64,000 nt of DNA from CAMCXE01 sp036520615 (GTDB taxonomy: Bacteria; Pseudomonadota; Gammaproteobacteria; Pseudomonadales; Cellvibrionaceae): assembly GCA_036520615.1 (NCBI GenBank), contig DATDJI010000091.1, forward strand, positions 113,750 through 177,749, in the 5' to 3' direction. Within the stretch, counting starts at the first letter, position 1, and every line of letters starts with the position of its first letter. This document shows, piece after piece, positions 28,989 through 37,167 of the stretch. The notes beneath the pieces are model-generated. The model searched no databases and was not told where the DNA came from. It saw only the letters and a list, made by a program, of their open reading frames with translations. The position numbers were made by a program, and so were the translations under genes.

Positions 28989-30258
28989 CGCACAACGATC
29001 AGTGCTTGTGGCGACTAAACGCTTCTTAAAAATTCAACCATACTGTTCTCAGGTTGTAGCGCTGAGGAACGAGGCGCAAATAGAAATGGAAAGGCTTTGT
29101 TAAGGACGGACACACATAAGCAGTTACAGAAGGATTTTCAAGGATTAACCGAACGGAAATATAAACGGAGTAAAAAGATAAAAGGAGAAAAATAAGGAGC
29201 AGTCGATTAAAAGGAGCACTTAAAGGAAATAATGATAAGGACGGTAAAAAAGGAATAAACAGGATTGTCAGCAGGAGAGACGATAAGGAGAAAAATTTTT
29301 AGGAGCGAGGCTTACGGACAAGGCTTAAAAAATAGGAAAAGGGAAAATACGGATAAAAAGGACAAGCGCAAAGGAAAATATCAGGAAAAACACAAGGGAA
29401 AGCTAAAAAGGAGCAAACACTAAAAGGAGGGAAAGGAGGTAAAACGGGGAGCATGAGGCAAAGGAGCAGGATCAAAAGCCCTTAAGGACAGGTGAAACGA
29501 ACACTATTTGGCAACGGATTAGGCGCTATTTAAAGGCGCAGAGCGTGAAAAGGAACCTCGCAGCAAGGATCTCGTTACACACCCAGCGTAGCCGCCCGAT
29601 CGCCAGCTTAAGCGGATACTTACAGTAAAGGATTAACTAACGGATATAAACCACGGAGTGCCTCAGGACAAAGGGCTGCCAGGAATGTTTTTAAACGGAG
29701 TATAGAAGGATCAATCCTGTGGAAGCAGGTTTAAGGATTTAATAAAACCAAGGAGTACAAGGCAAGGAACTTAATTAGGGATTTAAAAAAAGGAATCTGA
29801 CGCTGCAGATAACCGGCGGTGACAGGCGGGAGCAGTTACATCGAGAACTATAGATTGCGTTACCGGAAAGGATTATTTCGTGTGGGCAAAGGATAAAGCA
29901 CCGGGTGCGGTGGCAAGCGGACAAGTTTAAAAACGTTAAGGACTAACCATTGGAGCTGGGCATTTAAAATAGCGACCACGAGCAGGTATTAGCCAGCAGA
30001 TTGAGTAAAGCAGGATGAAAACATGCAAATAGGATCAGCAGCCGGGATTGTTGCTTGATAAGGAAGAGTACTTGGAAGTAACACAGGAAAGTACTACGCC
30101 GAAAACGATGGAATAAAAGGCCCGCTGAGTTGTTTGCTCCTATACAGGCGTGACACTCCAGAACGATGGCCGTTTAGCAGACTCATAGGCAGCACAGTTC
30201 ACATTTTGATTAGATTCGCTTAGCCCTAAATACACTGTATTTGGGGCTTCATTTTTTT
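28989..30258 (+). ncRNA. giant GGA-repeat non-coding RNA, putative CsrA/RsmA-sequestering RNA
   Basis: From about 29065 to 30115 the plus strand holds about 65 GGA triplets by my hand count, near one per 16 bases and about four times chance. The reverse complement TCC occurs about once (29715). About 30 are AAGGA, and most of the rest are ACGGA, CAGGA or TAGGA. The region has no reading frame of 60 codons on either strand. The GGA elements are not copies of a longer unit, so the motif itself seems selected. Several sit in hairpin loops (29716-29729, 30037-30055, 30067-30095). A strong terminator closes the region at 30222-30258. CsrB, RsmY and RsmZ, which titrate CsrA/RsmA, have GGA motifs at similar density but are about 100-400 bases long; this one would be about 1.2 kb. 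The 5' end is uncertain (about 28990-29060). Alternatives: Hfq binding through A-R-N triplets, or titration of anti-Shine-Dalgarno by AAGGAG. Confidence 0.72.
30222..30258 (+). terminator. intrinsic terminator of the GGA-rich RNA
   Basis: The stem AGCCCTAAATA / TATTTGGGGCT is 11 bp (one G-U pair) with a 5-base loop, then TCATTTTTTT. No protein gene lies upstream on this strand for 3 kb, so the terminator itself argues for a non-coding transcript ending here. Confidence 0.9.
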
Positions 30259-30615
30259 ATCCATGTGCATTTTAAGACTCTATCGAGCTATCTGTTGAAT
30301 TGCGTATTCAACCTCGTATCGTCAATGCAATGTCCTGCCTATGCTGACTTTGCTGCGCGATGCGCGATGCGCGCAATGAAGAGAATCACCTCCCAACTAT
30401 TCCCTATAGGCGAACACTTGGGCGCTAAAGCAGGCCTGGCCTGCTAAGCTATGCACTATGCTTTCTTGAGCACACCTAAAATCCCGCAGTTGTGGCCGTT
30501 AGGTGAGCAAAAATGCCAAGAAAATCACGCCATTAAAAGCCGATGGGCGATTTCCAGCCATCGGGAAGTAACTGTGTTATAACTTAGCGAAAAATAACAG
30601 CATAAGGGTCTGTTC
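30259..30615. other. 357-base intergenic region upstream of the receiver-domain gene
   Basis: A 68-codon frame at 30241-30447 overlaps the terminator and has no ribosome-binding site, so I do not call it. A perfect 7-bp inverted repeat CCGATGG / CCATCGG (30540-30546 and 30558-30564) sits 50 bases before the next start codon and could be an operator or a leader hairpin. The promoter of the following gene must be here. Confidence 0.5.
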
Positions 30616-32013
30616 ATGGCCAAACGCCGCGTACTGATAGTTGATGACTCCAAAACAGCACAGGTACGCCTGCGCAAAATGCTTGAACGGTTTGACGTCG
30701 ATGTCGATACCGTCAATTCAGCTGAAGAAGCCTTGGGGTATTTATCCTATCGTCAACCCAGCGTGATCTTTCTGGATCACCATATGGAAGGTATGGATGG
30801 CCTTGCAGCGCTGAAAATAATTAAAGCAAACCCAGGTACAGCTTTGATTCCGGTGGTTATGTATACCTCGGAGCAAGGCGATGTATATGTAGGCCAGGCG
30901 CGCGCGCTTGGGGCGTTAGATATCATTTCTAAAGAGGTGATTAAACAGGCCAATTTAGAAAAGCTACTGGGCAGCCTGAATATTTATTTACTCGGTGCGG
31001 AGCCGCCCGAACAAGAACAGCCACCCCACACCACAACATTGGAGATGGTCACGGATATTGAGGAGCTGCCATTGGCTTCTGCCGTAAGCTCCGATGATTT
31101 ACCGCCTGCGAATGATTTAGCGCGGGTGCAGTTGCAAATTGGCCGTTTATTTGAAATTCATATCGCTAAAGTGCGCCAGGAAATTGAAGACAGCACTAAA
31201 TTTCTAATGCGCCGTTTGTCCAAAGAAATTCAAGAGCGCGGCGGTAAACCATATGTACGGCCAGTAACACCTGTGGCCAATCCGTCTTCCGAACCGCTGC
31301 CGCCGATAGAAGTAGAATCGGAAAAAGAGCGCGGGTTATCAACATTTATTTTGGCGTTGGTGCTTTTAGGCGTGGCGTTTTTAGGCTATCACCTGTACAT
31401 CAATAATCAACACCTACAGTTAATCGCCGAAAAATACGATAACCTGCAACAGCAAAATGTAAAACAAGAAGCATTAATTAATCGTTTATTTGAGCAGAGC
31501 GTACACGCAAAATCCAATCCGGAGCTGGACACTAATATGATGTTGGAAACCTTAAGTTGGGCTTCCAATATGAATAACCAGGTGGCCTTTGGTGAGCAGG
31601 CGTTAAATGATCAGCGCATTTATCCAGTGGGGGAATTAATCGGTGTATTAAAAGCGGCCAATTTTAGTGGCACTGTATATTTGGATATTCACCTGGGTAA
31701 TTTTTGTGTAGTGGAAGACCCAAGCGGACGGTTTATTTTGCCTGAGCCTGAAAGCAACATTGAGGAATGTTTATTTCTTGCGGATAAACAACCACAGGTG
31801 CCATTAGATAGCCATGTTTCTATAGGCTTTTTAAATTACGTTCATTCAGCGCCTTTATTAACAGAAGGGCCGATAGATTTAGAATTTGCTATGCAGGGCT
31901 ATAATCAGCCGAAGACCAGCTATCCGCCTAAAACCTCCGGCACCAGTGCCGGTGAATGGAATGAAGCGGCGCGCAAAAACAATCGCATTAGTTTTTCATT
32001 TTCGCGCAAATAA
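30616..32013 (+). CDS. membrane-anchored response-regulator receiver protein
   Basis: A 465-residue protein with an unusual order: receiver domain first, membrane helix in the middle, extracytoplasmic domain last. Residues 1-125 are a CheY-like receiver with the acidic pair D-D (residues 10-11), phospho-acceptor D54 in IFLDHHMEGMDG, the switch threonine in MYTSEQ and the conserved lysine in IISKEV. Residues about 125-238 are acidic and helical. A single helix at about 241-259 (STFILALVLLGVAFLGYHLYI) is followed by a coiled coil and a C-terminal domain of about 180 residues with no recognised family. ATG 30616 has AAGGG seven bases upstream. No DNA-binding output is present, so phosphorylation may change a membrane or envelope activity. 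It lies directly downstream of the GGA-rich RNA and ends at its own terminator. Confidence 0.8.
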   Translation: MAKRRVLIVDDSKTAQVRLRKMLERFDVDVDTVNSAEEALGYLSYRQPSVIFLDHHMEGMDGLAALKIIKANPGTALIPVVMYTSEQGDVYVGQARALGALDIISKEVIKQANLEKLLGSLNIYLLGAEPPEQEQPPHTTTLEMVTDIEELPLASAVSSDDLPPANDLARVQLQIGRLFEIHIAKVRQEIEDSTKFLMRRLSKEIQERGGKPYVRPVTPVANPSSEPLPPIEVESEKERGLSTFILALVLLGVAFLGYHLYINNQHLQLIAEKYDNLQQQNVKQEALINRLFEQSVHAKSNPELDTNMMLETLSWASNMNNQVAFGEQALNDQRIYPVGELIGVLKAANFSGTVYLDIHLGNFCVVEDPSGRFILPEPESNIEECLFLADKQPQVPLDSHVSIGFLNYVHSAPLLTEGPIDLEFAMQGYNQPKTSYPPKTSGTSAGEWNEAARKNNRISFSFSRK

Positions 32014-32035
32014 ATAACTCTACTAACTGCACTGT

Positions 32036-32066
32036 AATGCACTCTTTAAGAGTGCATTTTTATTTC
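32036..32066 (+). terminator. intrinsic terminator
   Basis: The stem AATGCACTC / GAGTGCATT has a 5-base loop and is followed by TTTATTT. It ends the receiver-domain transcript just before the convergent halogenase gene. Confidence 0.9.
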
Positions 32067-32070
32067 TGTA

Positions 32071-33561
32071 TCAACTTTCGTTGTACCAAAATTCCTCCTG
32101 GCGCGGTAGAGTTTTTACCATTGTATGAATAGCCGAAGCCGCCTTGGTTAATTCATGGTGTAAAAGCTCTGCCGATAGGTGCGCAACTTTTGGCGAATAA
32201 TTTTTAGGTTTAATTCCCATGCCGTCAAAAATCGCTAGCCAGCTGCTCGGGCGGAATAAATCGTCACTGTGTTCGTCTATTAAGCCCTGCGCGGTAAATA
32301 ATTCAATGCGCTCTTGCAGGCTGTCGCTAATGGGTAAGTTTTGGCAGTGGCGCCAAAACGCGCTGTCTTGCCGCTGGCTTTTTACATAATGTAATTGCAC
32401 AAAATCCCGCACTTCAGTGAAATCTTTATGCATACGCAAATTGTACGCGCGGGCAAGGCTCGGATCGCATTGCGCCTGAGGTAAAAAACGTAAGAAAAAA
32501 TCCAGCCCGCGGGTAATTAAATGAATAGCAGTGGCTTCTAAGGGTTCGATAAAGCCGGCTGCAAGCCCTAATGCCAAACAATTATGTTGCCAAAAAACTC
32601 GCCTGTGGCCGGTGGCAAAGGGTAATACGCGGGCGTTAGCGTCTTGTACGGCGATACCTGCGGCGCCGCATAAATCCTCAAGAGCCTTATCATCGCTAAT
32701 AAAATCGCTGGAATAAACATACCCTAACCCGGTGCGTGAACGTAGCGGAATGGTCCAGCGCCAGCCCGCTAAAGAGGCTTTGGCTTGAGTGTATAAATGC
32801 GGGCTCGCTTGGCTCTCAATACGCATAGCCAGCGCGCGATTACAGGGTAAAAAAGCCGACCAATCGCACAATTCAACATTGAGAAAACGGCTGAATAACA
32901 AGCTATTAAAGCCGCTGCAATCGATAAAAAAATCGGCGCGATGTTCGCTGCCATCTTCAAAAACTAACGCTTCGATAAAGCCATTATCTTTTTGTTTGGC
33001 CGCGACTACTCGTGCCGATTGCGTAGTTAATTTAAGTGTGGCGCAGCGCTGCCGTAACGCGCTAACTAAGCGCTCGGCATCTACATGTAGCGCATAATTC
33101 GCGCCGCCAATGGGGGTGTGTTGAGCCAATTGCGGTGGAAAAAACCGCCCCTGCTGCGCCATGACTTGGCAGGGAGAAAACTCCTCCAGTGGAGCAACGG
33201 CACCATATTCTTGGGCTTTAAGCCAGCAAGGATAAAAATCCTGCCGCAGTATTTTGGCGCCGGTGCTACCAAATGGATGAAAAAACCGGCTGTTTTTCAC
33301 TTTCCAATCAACAAATTCGATACCCAATTTATAAGTGGCATCGGTTTGTTGCATAAATTGGGTTTCGTCCAGGCCGAGAAATTTAATCAGGCCTACAAAC
33401 GGCGGTACAGTCGATTCTCCCAGGCCGATCGTGCCAATCTCTGGCGATTCAATTAGGTGAATCTTGTATTGATCGCCTATCTCTTGACTGAGAATAGCGG
33501 CGGCGAGCCAGCCTGCAGTGCCGCCGCCTAATATCGTAATAGAGGTTAATGGTTGCGGCAT
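32071..33561 (-). CDS. flavin-dependent tryptophan halogenase family protein
   Basis: A 496-residue protein of the PrnA/RebH family, which uses reduced FAD, oxygen and halide to halogenate an aromatic ring. The FAD-binding GGGTAGW motif is at residues about 12-18. The halogenase signature appears as GWRWTIP, and a lysine expected to carry the haloamine lies near residue 82 (TYKLG). It stands alone with no biosynthetic cluster beside it, in front of a LysR gene on the same strand. In Cellvibrionaceae and other polysaccharide degraders, members of this family often sit near TonB receptors and have no known substrate. Halogenation of free tryptophan therefore should not be assumed. A flavin reductase partner is not encoded in the window. 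Confidence 0.88.
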   Translation of the reverse strand: MPQPLTSITILGGGTAGWLAAAILSQEIGDQYKIHLIESPEIGTIGLGESTVPPFVGLIKFLGLDETQFMQQTDATYKLGIEFVDWKVKNSRFFHPFGSTGAKILRQDFYPCWLKAQEYGAVAPLEEFSPCQVMAQQGRFFPPQLAQHTPIGGANYALHVDAERLVSALRQRCATLKLTTQSARVVAAKQKDNGFIEALVFEDGSEHRADFFIDCSGFNSLLFSRFLNVELCDWSAFLPCNRALAMRIESQASPHLYTQAKASLAGWRWTIPLRSRTGLGYVYSSDFISDDKALEDLCGAAGIAVQDANARVLPFATGHRRVFWQHNCLALGLAAGFIEPLEATAIHLITRGLDFFLRFLPQAQCDPSLARAYNLRMHKDFTEVRDFVQLHYVKSQRQDSAFWRHCQNLPISDSLQERIELFTAQGLIDEHSDDLFRPSSWLAIFDGMGIKPKNYSPKVAHLSAELLHHELTKAASAIHTMVKTLPRQEEFWYNES

Positions 33562-33595
33562 AAGGCTATGGCCAAAATCAAAAGCGTGGGTGGGC

Positions 33596-34531
33596 TTACC
33601 ATCGGTATTGGTCGGCCAGTGTGTGGGGTTCGTCCTGTTCCTGCCAGTGTGTAAAATCCCAAAACACGCTACAGGAGGTAATCAGCGCTCGCTTGAGTGC
33701 GTCTATTGCTCTATGCCTAGGGAAGTTGCTGCGCCAGTGTAAATACAGCGGGCGCTGGGGCGCTGGCGCCACAGGCAACCAGGCTAAAAAAGTGTTTTGT
33801 GCTACGGCCGCCTGGGCGCTGGATTTTGGTAATAACGTCATGGCCAAATTCGCCGCTGTAACTTGTTTTAGTAATTCAATGCCTACAGTAGCAAGGGTTA
33901 CATGCTTAATGCCTAACTGGTGCAGTGAAGTCGCCAGGGCATTATCGGCAGCAGGAATTTGCAATCCAGCGGCAATTTCATGCAGGTTTAAACAGGTGGT
34001 GTTGGTAAATCGGTGTTGGCTCGGTAGCAGAGCGACATAGGCTTCATCGGCAAGCTTTAACGAGACGGTATCGGGTGCCTCGATCGGCTGGCAATTAAGC
34101 AGCGTGTCGATCTCACCGGTGCGCAGATTGGCTACTAGTGCACCTGCCTCCGCCTCCTGCAGCACCAGCGGCATATGCGGTGCGAGCCATTTTAAATGGC
34201 CTAGCACCTGCGGCAACCATTCTGGCGCCAGGCCTTGCTGCACACCCAATTTTAAAGAGCCATGTAGATGATCACCCAGCTGTAATGCCAAATCTTTCAT
34301 CGTTTGCACTTGGCCCAACGCGGTTTGCGCGCAATGTAAAAGTGCTTCTGCGTGAGGTAATAAACGCACGCCCAGTTTGCTGCGCTCAAATAATTCCAAC
34401 CCGAGCGAGGCTTCGAGTTTTTTTATTCCCATGCTTAAATTGGGTTGGCTGACATGGCACAGGGCCGCCGCTTTACCAAAATGTTGGGTTTTGGCAAGGG
34501 CTATAAAAAATCGCAGTTCACTAAGCGTCAT
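33596..34531 (-). CDS. LysR-family transcriptional regulator
   Basis: A 311-residue DNA-binding regulator. The winged helix-turn-helix is at residues about 1-60 (ELRFFIALAKTQHFGKAAAL ending at SQPNLSMGIKKLEASLG), followed by the linker helix and a two-lobed effector-binding domain. Sequence style (SQPNLSMGIKKLE, ERSKLGVRL) is closer to the OxyR/CynR side of the family than to amino-acid regulators, but no redox cysteine pair can be assigned. The start is placed at ATG 34531 because the family begins with M-[TN]-L-x-x-L; the longer frame to 34600 adds 23 atypical residues. It lies 34 bases upstream of the halogenase on the same strand and may be co-transcribed with it, in contrast to the divergent layout common for LysR genes. 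Confidence 0.88.
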   Translation of the reverse strand: MTLSELRFFIALAKTQHFGKAAALCHVSQPNLSMGIKKLEASLGLELFERSKLGVRLLPHAEALLHCAQTALGQVQTMKDLALQLGDHLHGSLKLGVQQGLAPEWLPQVLGHLKWLAPHMPLVLQEAEAGALVANLRTGEIDTLLNCQPIEAPDTVSLKLADEAYVALLPSQHRFTNTTCLNLHEIAAGLQIPAADNALATSLHQLGIKHVTLATVGIELLKQVTAANLAMTLLPKSSAQAAVAQNTFLAWLPVAPAPQRPLYLHWRSNFPRHRAIDALKRALITSCSVFWDFTHWQEQDEPHTLADQYRW

Positions 34532-34661
34532 GGGCTGGCAAAAGGCGTAGTGTGCCTTTATCTGCGGTGAAAGGCGAGGGTGCAGATAGAGAAGTGGCAA
34601 CCATTACCAGTTGTTGCCACTGTATTTAATAAAAGTTTTTTACGGATGCATCTACAGCAGT

Positions 34662-35009
34662 TTAATGGCTGATCATCCAAGGCCGCGCGGACGGAAACAT
34701 TTTTTCTCCCTGAGCTGTGTAGAGTAGCGTGCGGGATTTTTTATTTTGACAGCCGCAGCCTTTTTTATGCTGATGGTCGTCCTCCCTGCGGGCTTTAGTC
34801 GAATGTTCCGGCACATGTTGCGCTTTTTCATTTACCGCATGGGCCTGTTTTATTGATTGCGGCATATCTAAAAATGCCGGGTTAATCATAATGACGCGCG
34901 GCGCCATAGCGCTGCAGGTGGGGCATGCACATGGCTTGTGCGCTTCATCCATTGTGGCTAATTCGAAAAACAGCCCATGCTGCGCACATTTGTATTCATA
35001 AACGGGCAT
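34662..35009 (-). CDS. fmdB: FmdB-family zinc-ribbon protein
   Basis: A 115-residue protein. The start MPVYEYKCAQHGLFFELATM and the CxCPTC pair (residues about 28-33) match the FmdB/putative regulatory protein zinc-ribbon family, first described beside a formamidase operon in Methylophilus. The C-terminal half is His- and Lys-rich and has an extra CGCQNKK cluster that could bind metal. It lies downstream of fmdA on the same strand, separated by a terminator-like hairpin. Family members were proposed to regulate amide uptake and hydrolysis, but direct DNA binding is not established. Confidence 0.88.
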   Translation of the reverse strand: MPVYEYKCAQHGLFFELATMDEAHKPCACPTCSAMAPRVIMINPAFLDMPQSIKQAHAVNEKAQHVPEHSTKARREDDHQHKKGCGCQNKKSRTLLYTAQGEKMFPSARPWMISH

Positions 35010-35100
35010 AAATAAAATCTCCGCTTTCTCAAGTTAATCCAGTCGCTATTAATTGGTTTTGGCCATCTCCCCAATTATTGTGTTACGGGTAATGGAAAAT

Positions 35101-35159
35101 AAAAAAGGGAATTTAATTAGCCAAAAGCATATTCATTCCTGCAAGCTGACTAAATTCCC
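35101..35159 (-). terminator. terminator-like hairpin between fmdA and fmdB
   Basis: On the minus strand the 9-bp stem GGGAATTTA / TAAATTCCC encloses about 35 bases and is followed by TTTTTTATTTT. It starts eight bases after the fmdA stop codon and probably lowers read-through into fmdB. Confidence 0.65.
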
Positions 35160-35166
35160 GAAACGG

Positions 35167-36396
35167 CTATTTATCTGGCGATAAGGGTATATCTATTGAA
35201 CCATCGACCATTTTCTTAGGCCCATCGGCATTGGGTTTTATATCAAAGGCAAAAATATCCGTAGGCAACCAGAGTGTCGCGCAGGCATTGGGTATATCCA
35301 CGACACCGCTAATATGTCCCTGCACAGGGGCCGTACCTAAAATAGCGTAGGCCTGGGCTTTGGAATAACCGAATTTAGTCATGTATTCAATGGCATTTAA
35401 ACAGGCTTGCCGATAGGCGATGTGTACATCTAAATAATGCTGTTTGCCTTTTTCATCCACCGAGATACCTTCAAAAATTAAATAGTCATCGTATTTAGGT
35501 GTAATGGGGCTGGGTTTAAATATTGGATTTTTAATGCCGTATTTTTTAATGCCATCTTTAATTAAATTTACCCGCAGATGAATCCAGCCGGCCATCTCAA
35601 TGGCACCGCAAAAGGTAATTTCACCATCGCCCTGGCTGAAATGTAAATCGCCAACGGACAAACCACCGCCTTTAACGTACACAGGGAAATACACTTTAGC
35701 GCCGCGCGATAGGTCTTTAATATCGCAATTGCCGCCATGCTCGCGCGGTGGCACGGTGCGCGCGCCTTCTGCAGCGGCTGCTTTTGCGGCATCGCCCGTC
35801 ATTTTGCCCATATGTGCTGTTTCGGCATAGGGTAGGGCGGCCAGTGGCGGAGTGCGATCGGGCTCGGTATCAAATAGGGCTTTTTCTCGGCTGTTCCATT
35901 CGGCGAGCATTTCCTTAGAAGGCAAGCAACCGATTAAACCCGGATGAATTAAGCCTGCGAATTCCACACCGGGAATATGCCGAGAGCTGGTAAACATGCC
36001 GTTAAAATCCCAAATAGATTTTTGTGCTTCAGGAAAATGCTCAGTTAAAAATCCGCCGCCATTTTTCTTGGAGAAAAAGCCATTAAAACCCCACAAACTA
36101 TTGGAAAACGCACCTATATCGAGAATATCCACCACTAATAAATCGCCGGGTTCAGCGCCGTCAATTCCAACCGGACCGGTAAGAAAATGCACCTGGCTTA
36201 AATCCACGTCGCGCACATCATCGGCATTATCGTTGTTGGCAATTTGCCCGCCGGTCCAATCGTAACATTCTAAAATAAAATCATCGCCGGGTTTTACCGT
36301 TACCGCCATGGGTATATCCGGGTGCCAGCGATTGTGAATGCCGGTATTTTCATAAGGGGAAGTCGATAAATCCACTTTGATTAATGTTTCTGTCAT
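35167..36396 (-). CDS. fmdA: formamidase (acetamidase/formamidase family)
   Basis: A 409-residue cytoplasmic enzyme predicted to hydrolyse formamide (and possibly other short amides) to the carboxylate and ammonia. It matches the FmdA/AmdA family over its full length, with the typical N-terminus (METLIKVD-like; here MTETLIKVDL), the segment HPGLIGCLPS, and the GGNCDIKDLSRGAKVYFPV block. Length is normal for the family. It follows urtE on the same strand after 71 bases and so belongs to the amide/urea transport operon. This supports an amide-nitrogen scavenging role for the whole cluster. No urease subunit genes are present in the window. Confidence 0.93.
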   Translation of the reverse strand: MTETLIKVDLSTSPYENTGIHNRWHPDIPMAVTVKPGDDFILECYDWTGGQIANNDNADDVRDVDLSQVHFLTGPVGIDGAEPGDLLVVDILDIGAFSNSLWGFNGFFSKKNGGGFLTEHFPEAQKSIWDFNGMFTSSRHIPGVEFAGLIHPGLIGCLPSKEMLAEWNSREKALFDTEPDRTPPLAALPYAETAHMGKMTGDAAKAAAAEGARTVPPREHGGNCDIKDLSRGAKVYFPVYVKGGGLSVGDLHFSQGDGEITFCGAIEMAGWIHLRVNLIKDGIKKYGIKNPIFKPSPITPKYDDYLIFEGISVDEKGKQHYLDVHIAYRQACLNAIEYMTKFGYSKAQAYAILGTAPVQGHISGVVDIPNACATLWLPTDIFAFDIKPNADGPKKMVDGSIDIPLSPDK

Positions 36397-36467
36397 AACA
36401 AAACCCTCTGGGTTGGCGAATAGTCTAAATTAGAAAATACAAAATTAAGCGGTAATCGGCGTGAAAA

Positions 36468-37157
36468 TTAAACAGAGAGATAAGAGGCGATTTGCGCTTC
36501 ATTTACCTCGCTGCGCAATTGATTTTTAACAATCACACCTTTTTCCATCACCAAAATACGGTCGGCTATATCGAGTGCAAAACTTAACACCTGCTCAGAG
36601 ACTAAAATTGAAATACCTTTTTGGTCGCGTATCCTTTTCAAGGTATTACCCATTTCTTTAATAATATTCGGCTGAATACCTTCGGTTGGCTCGTCGAGTA
36701 CCAGCACCTTAGGCTCAGTGGTTAAAGCTCGGGCAATAGCCAATTGTTGCTGTTGGCCGCCGGATAAATTGCCGCCACGGCGCCCTTGCATTTCGGCCAA
36801 TACGGGGAACATGTCGTATAAATAACTCGGTACAGTTTTATTGCGGCCAGTGGCAAGGCCGGTTTGGATATTCTCTTTAACCGTCATGGTGGAGAAAATC
36901 ATTCTGCCTTGCGGTACAAAAGCAAACCCGGCGCCAATACGCTCGAAACTTTTAAGTTTTGATACGTTTATACCATCCAACATAATTTGCCCGGCTTTAT
37001 GGGCAATCATGCCGACTAAGGATTTCATCAAGGTAGTTTTCCCCATGCCATTGCGGCCAACCACAGCGACAATTTCATTTTTACCCACCGTAAAATCGAT
37101 GCCGTGAATTACTTCACTTTGGCCATAGCTGACTGTGTAATCGCTGATATTTAACAT
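36468..37157 (-). CDS. urtE: urea/amide ABC transporter ATP-binding protein UrtE
   Basis: A 229-residue ATPase of the LivF type that energises import through the UrtB/UrtC channel. Walker A GRNGMGKTT, signature LSGGQQQQLAIARAL and Walker B VLVLDEPTEGI are all intact. The start is set at ATG 37157 behind a good GAGGTGG ribosome-binding site, which gives the family-typical N-terminus MLNISDYTVSYGQ; the longer frame to 37205 would add 16 residues and overlap urtD. It lies 10 bases after the urtD stop. Confidence 0.93.
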   Translation of the reverse strand: MLNISDYTVSYGQSEVIHGIDFTVGKNEIVAVVGRNGMGKTTLMKSLVGMIAHKAGQIMLDGINVSKLKSFERIGAGFAFVPQGRMIFSTMTVKENIQTGLATGRNKTVPSYLYDMFPVLAEMQGRRGGNLSGGQQQQLAIARALTTEPKVLVLDEPTEGIQPNIIKEMGNTLKRIRDQKGISILVSEQVLSFALDIADRILVMEKGVIVKNQLRSEVNEAQIASYLSV

Positions 37158-37167
37158 AACCCACCTC

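Noticed and set aside
28989..30240. The GGA-rich region as a decayed protein gene
   Set aside because: No frame on either strand reaches 60 codons, no family trace is visible, and random decay would not give about 65 GGA against about one TCC.
30241..30447. 68-codon open frame
   Set aside because: It overlaps the terminator of the GGA-rich RNA and has no ribosome-binding site.
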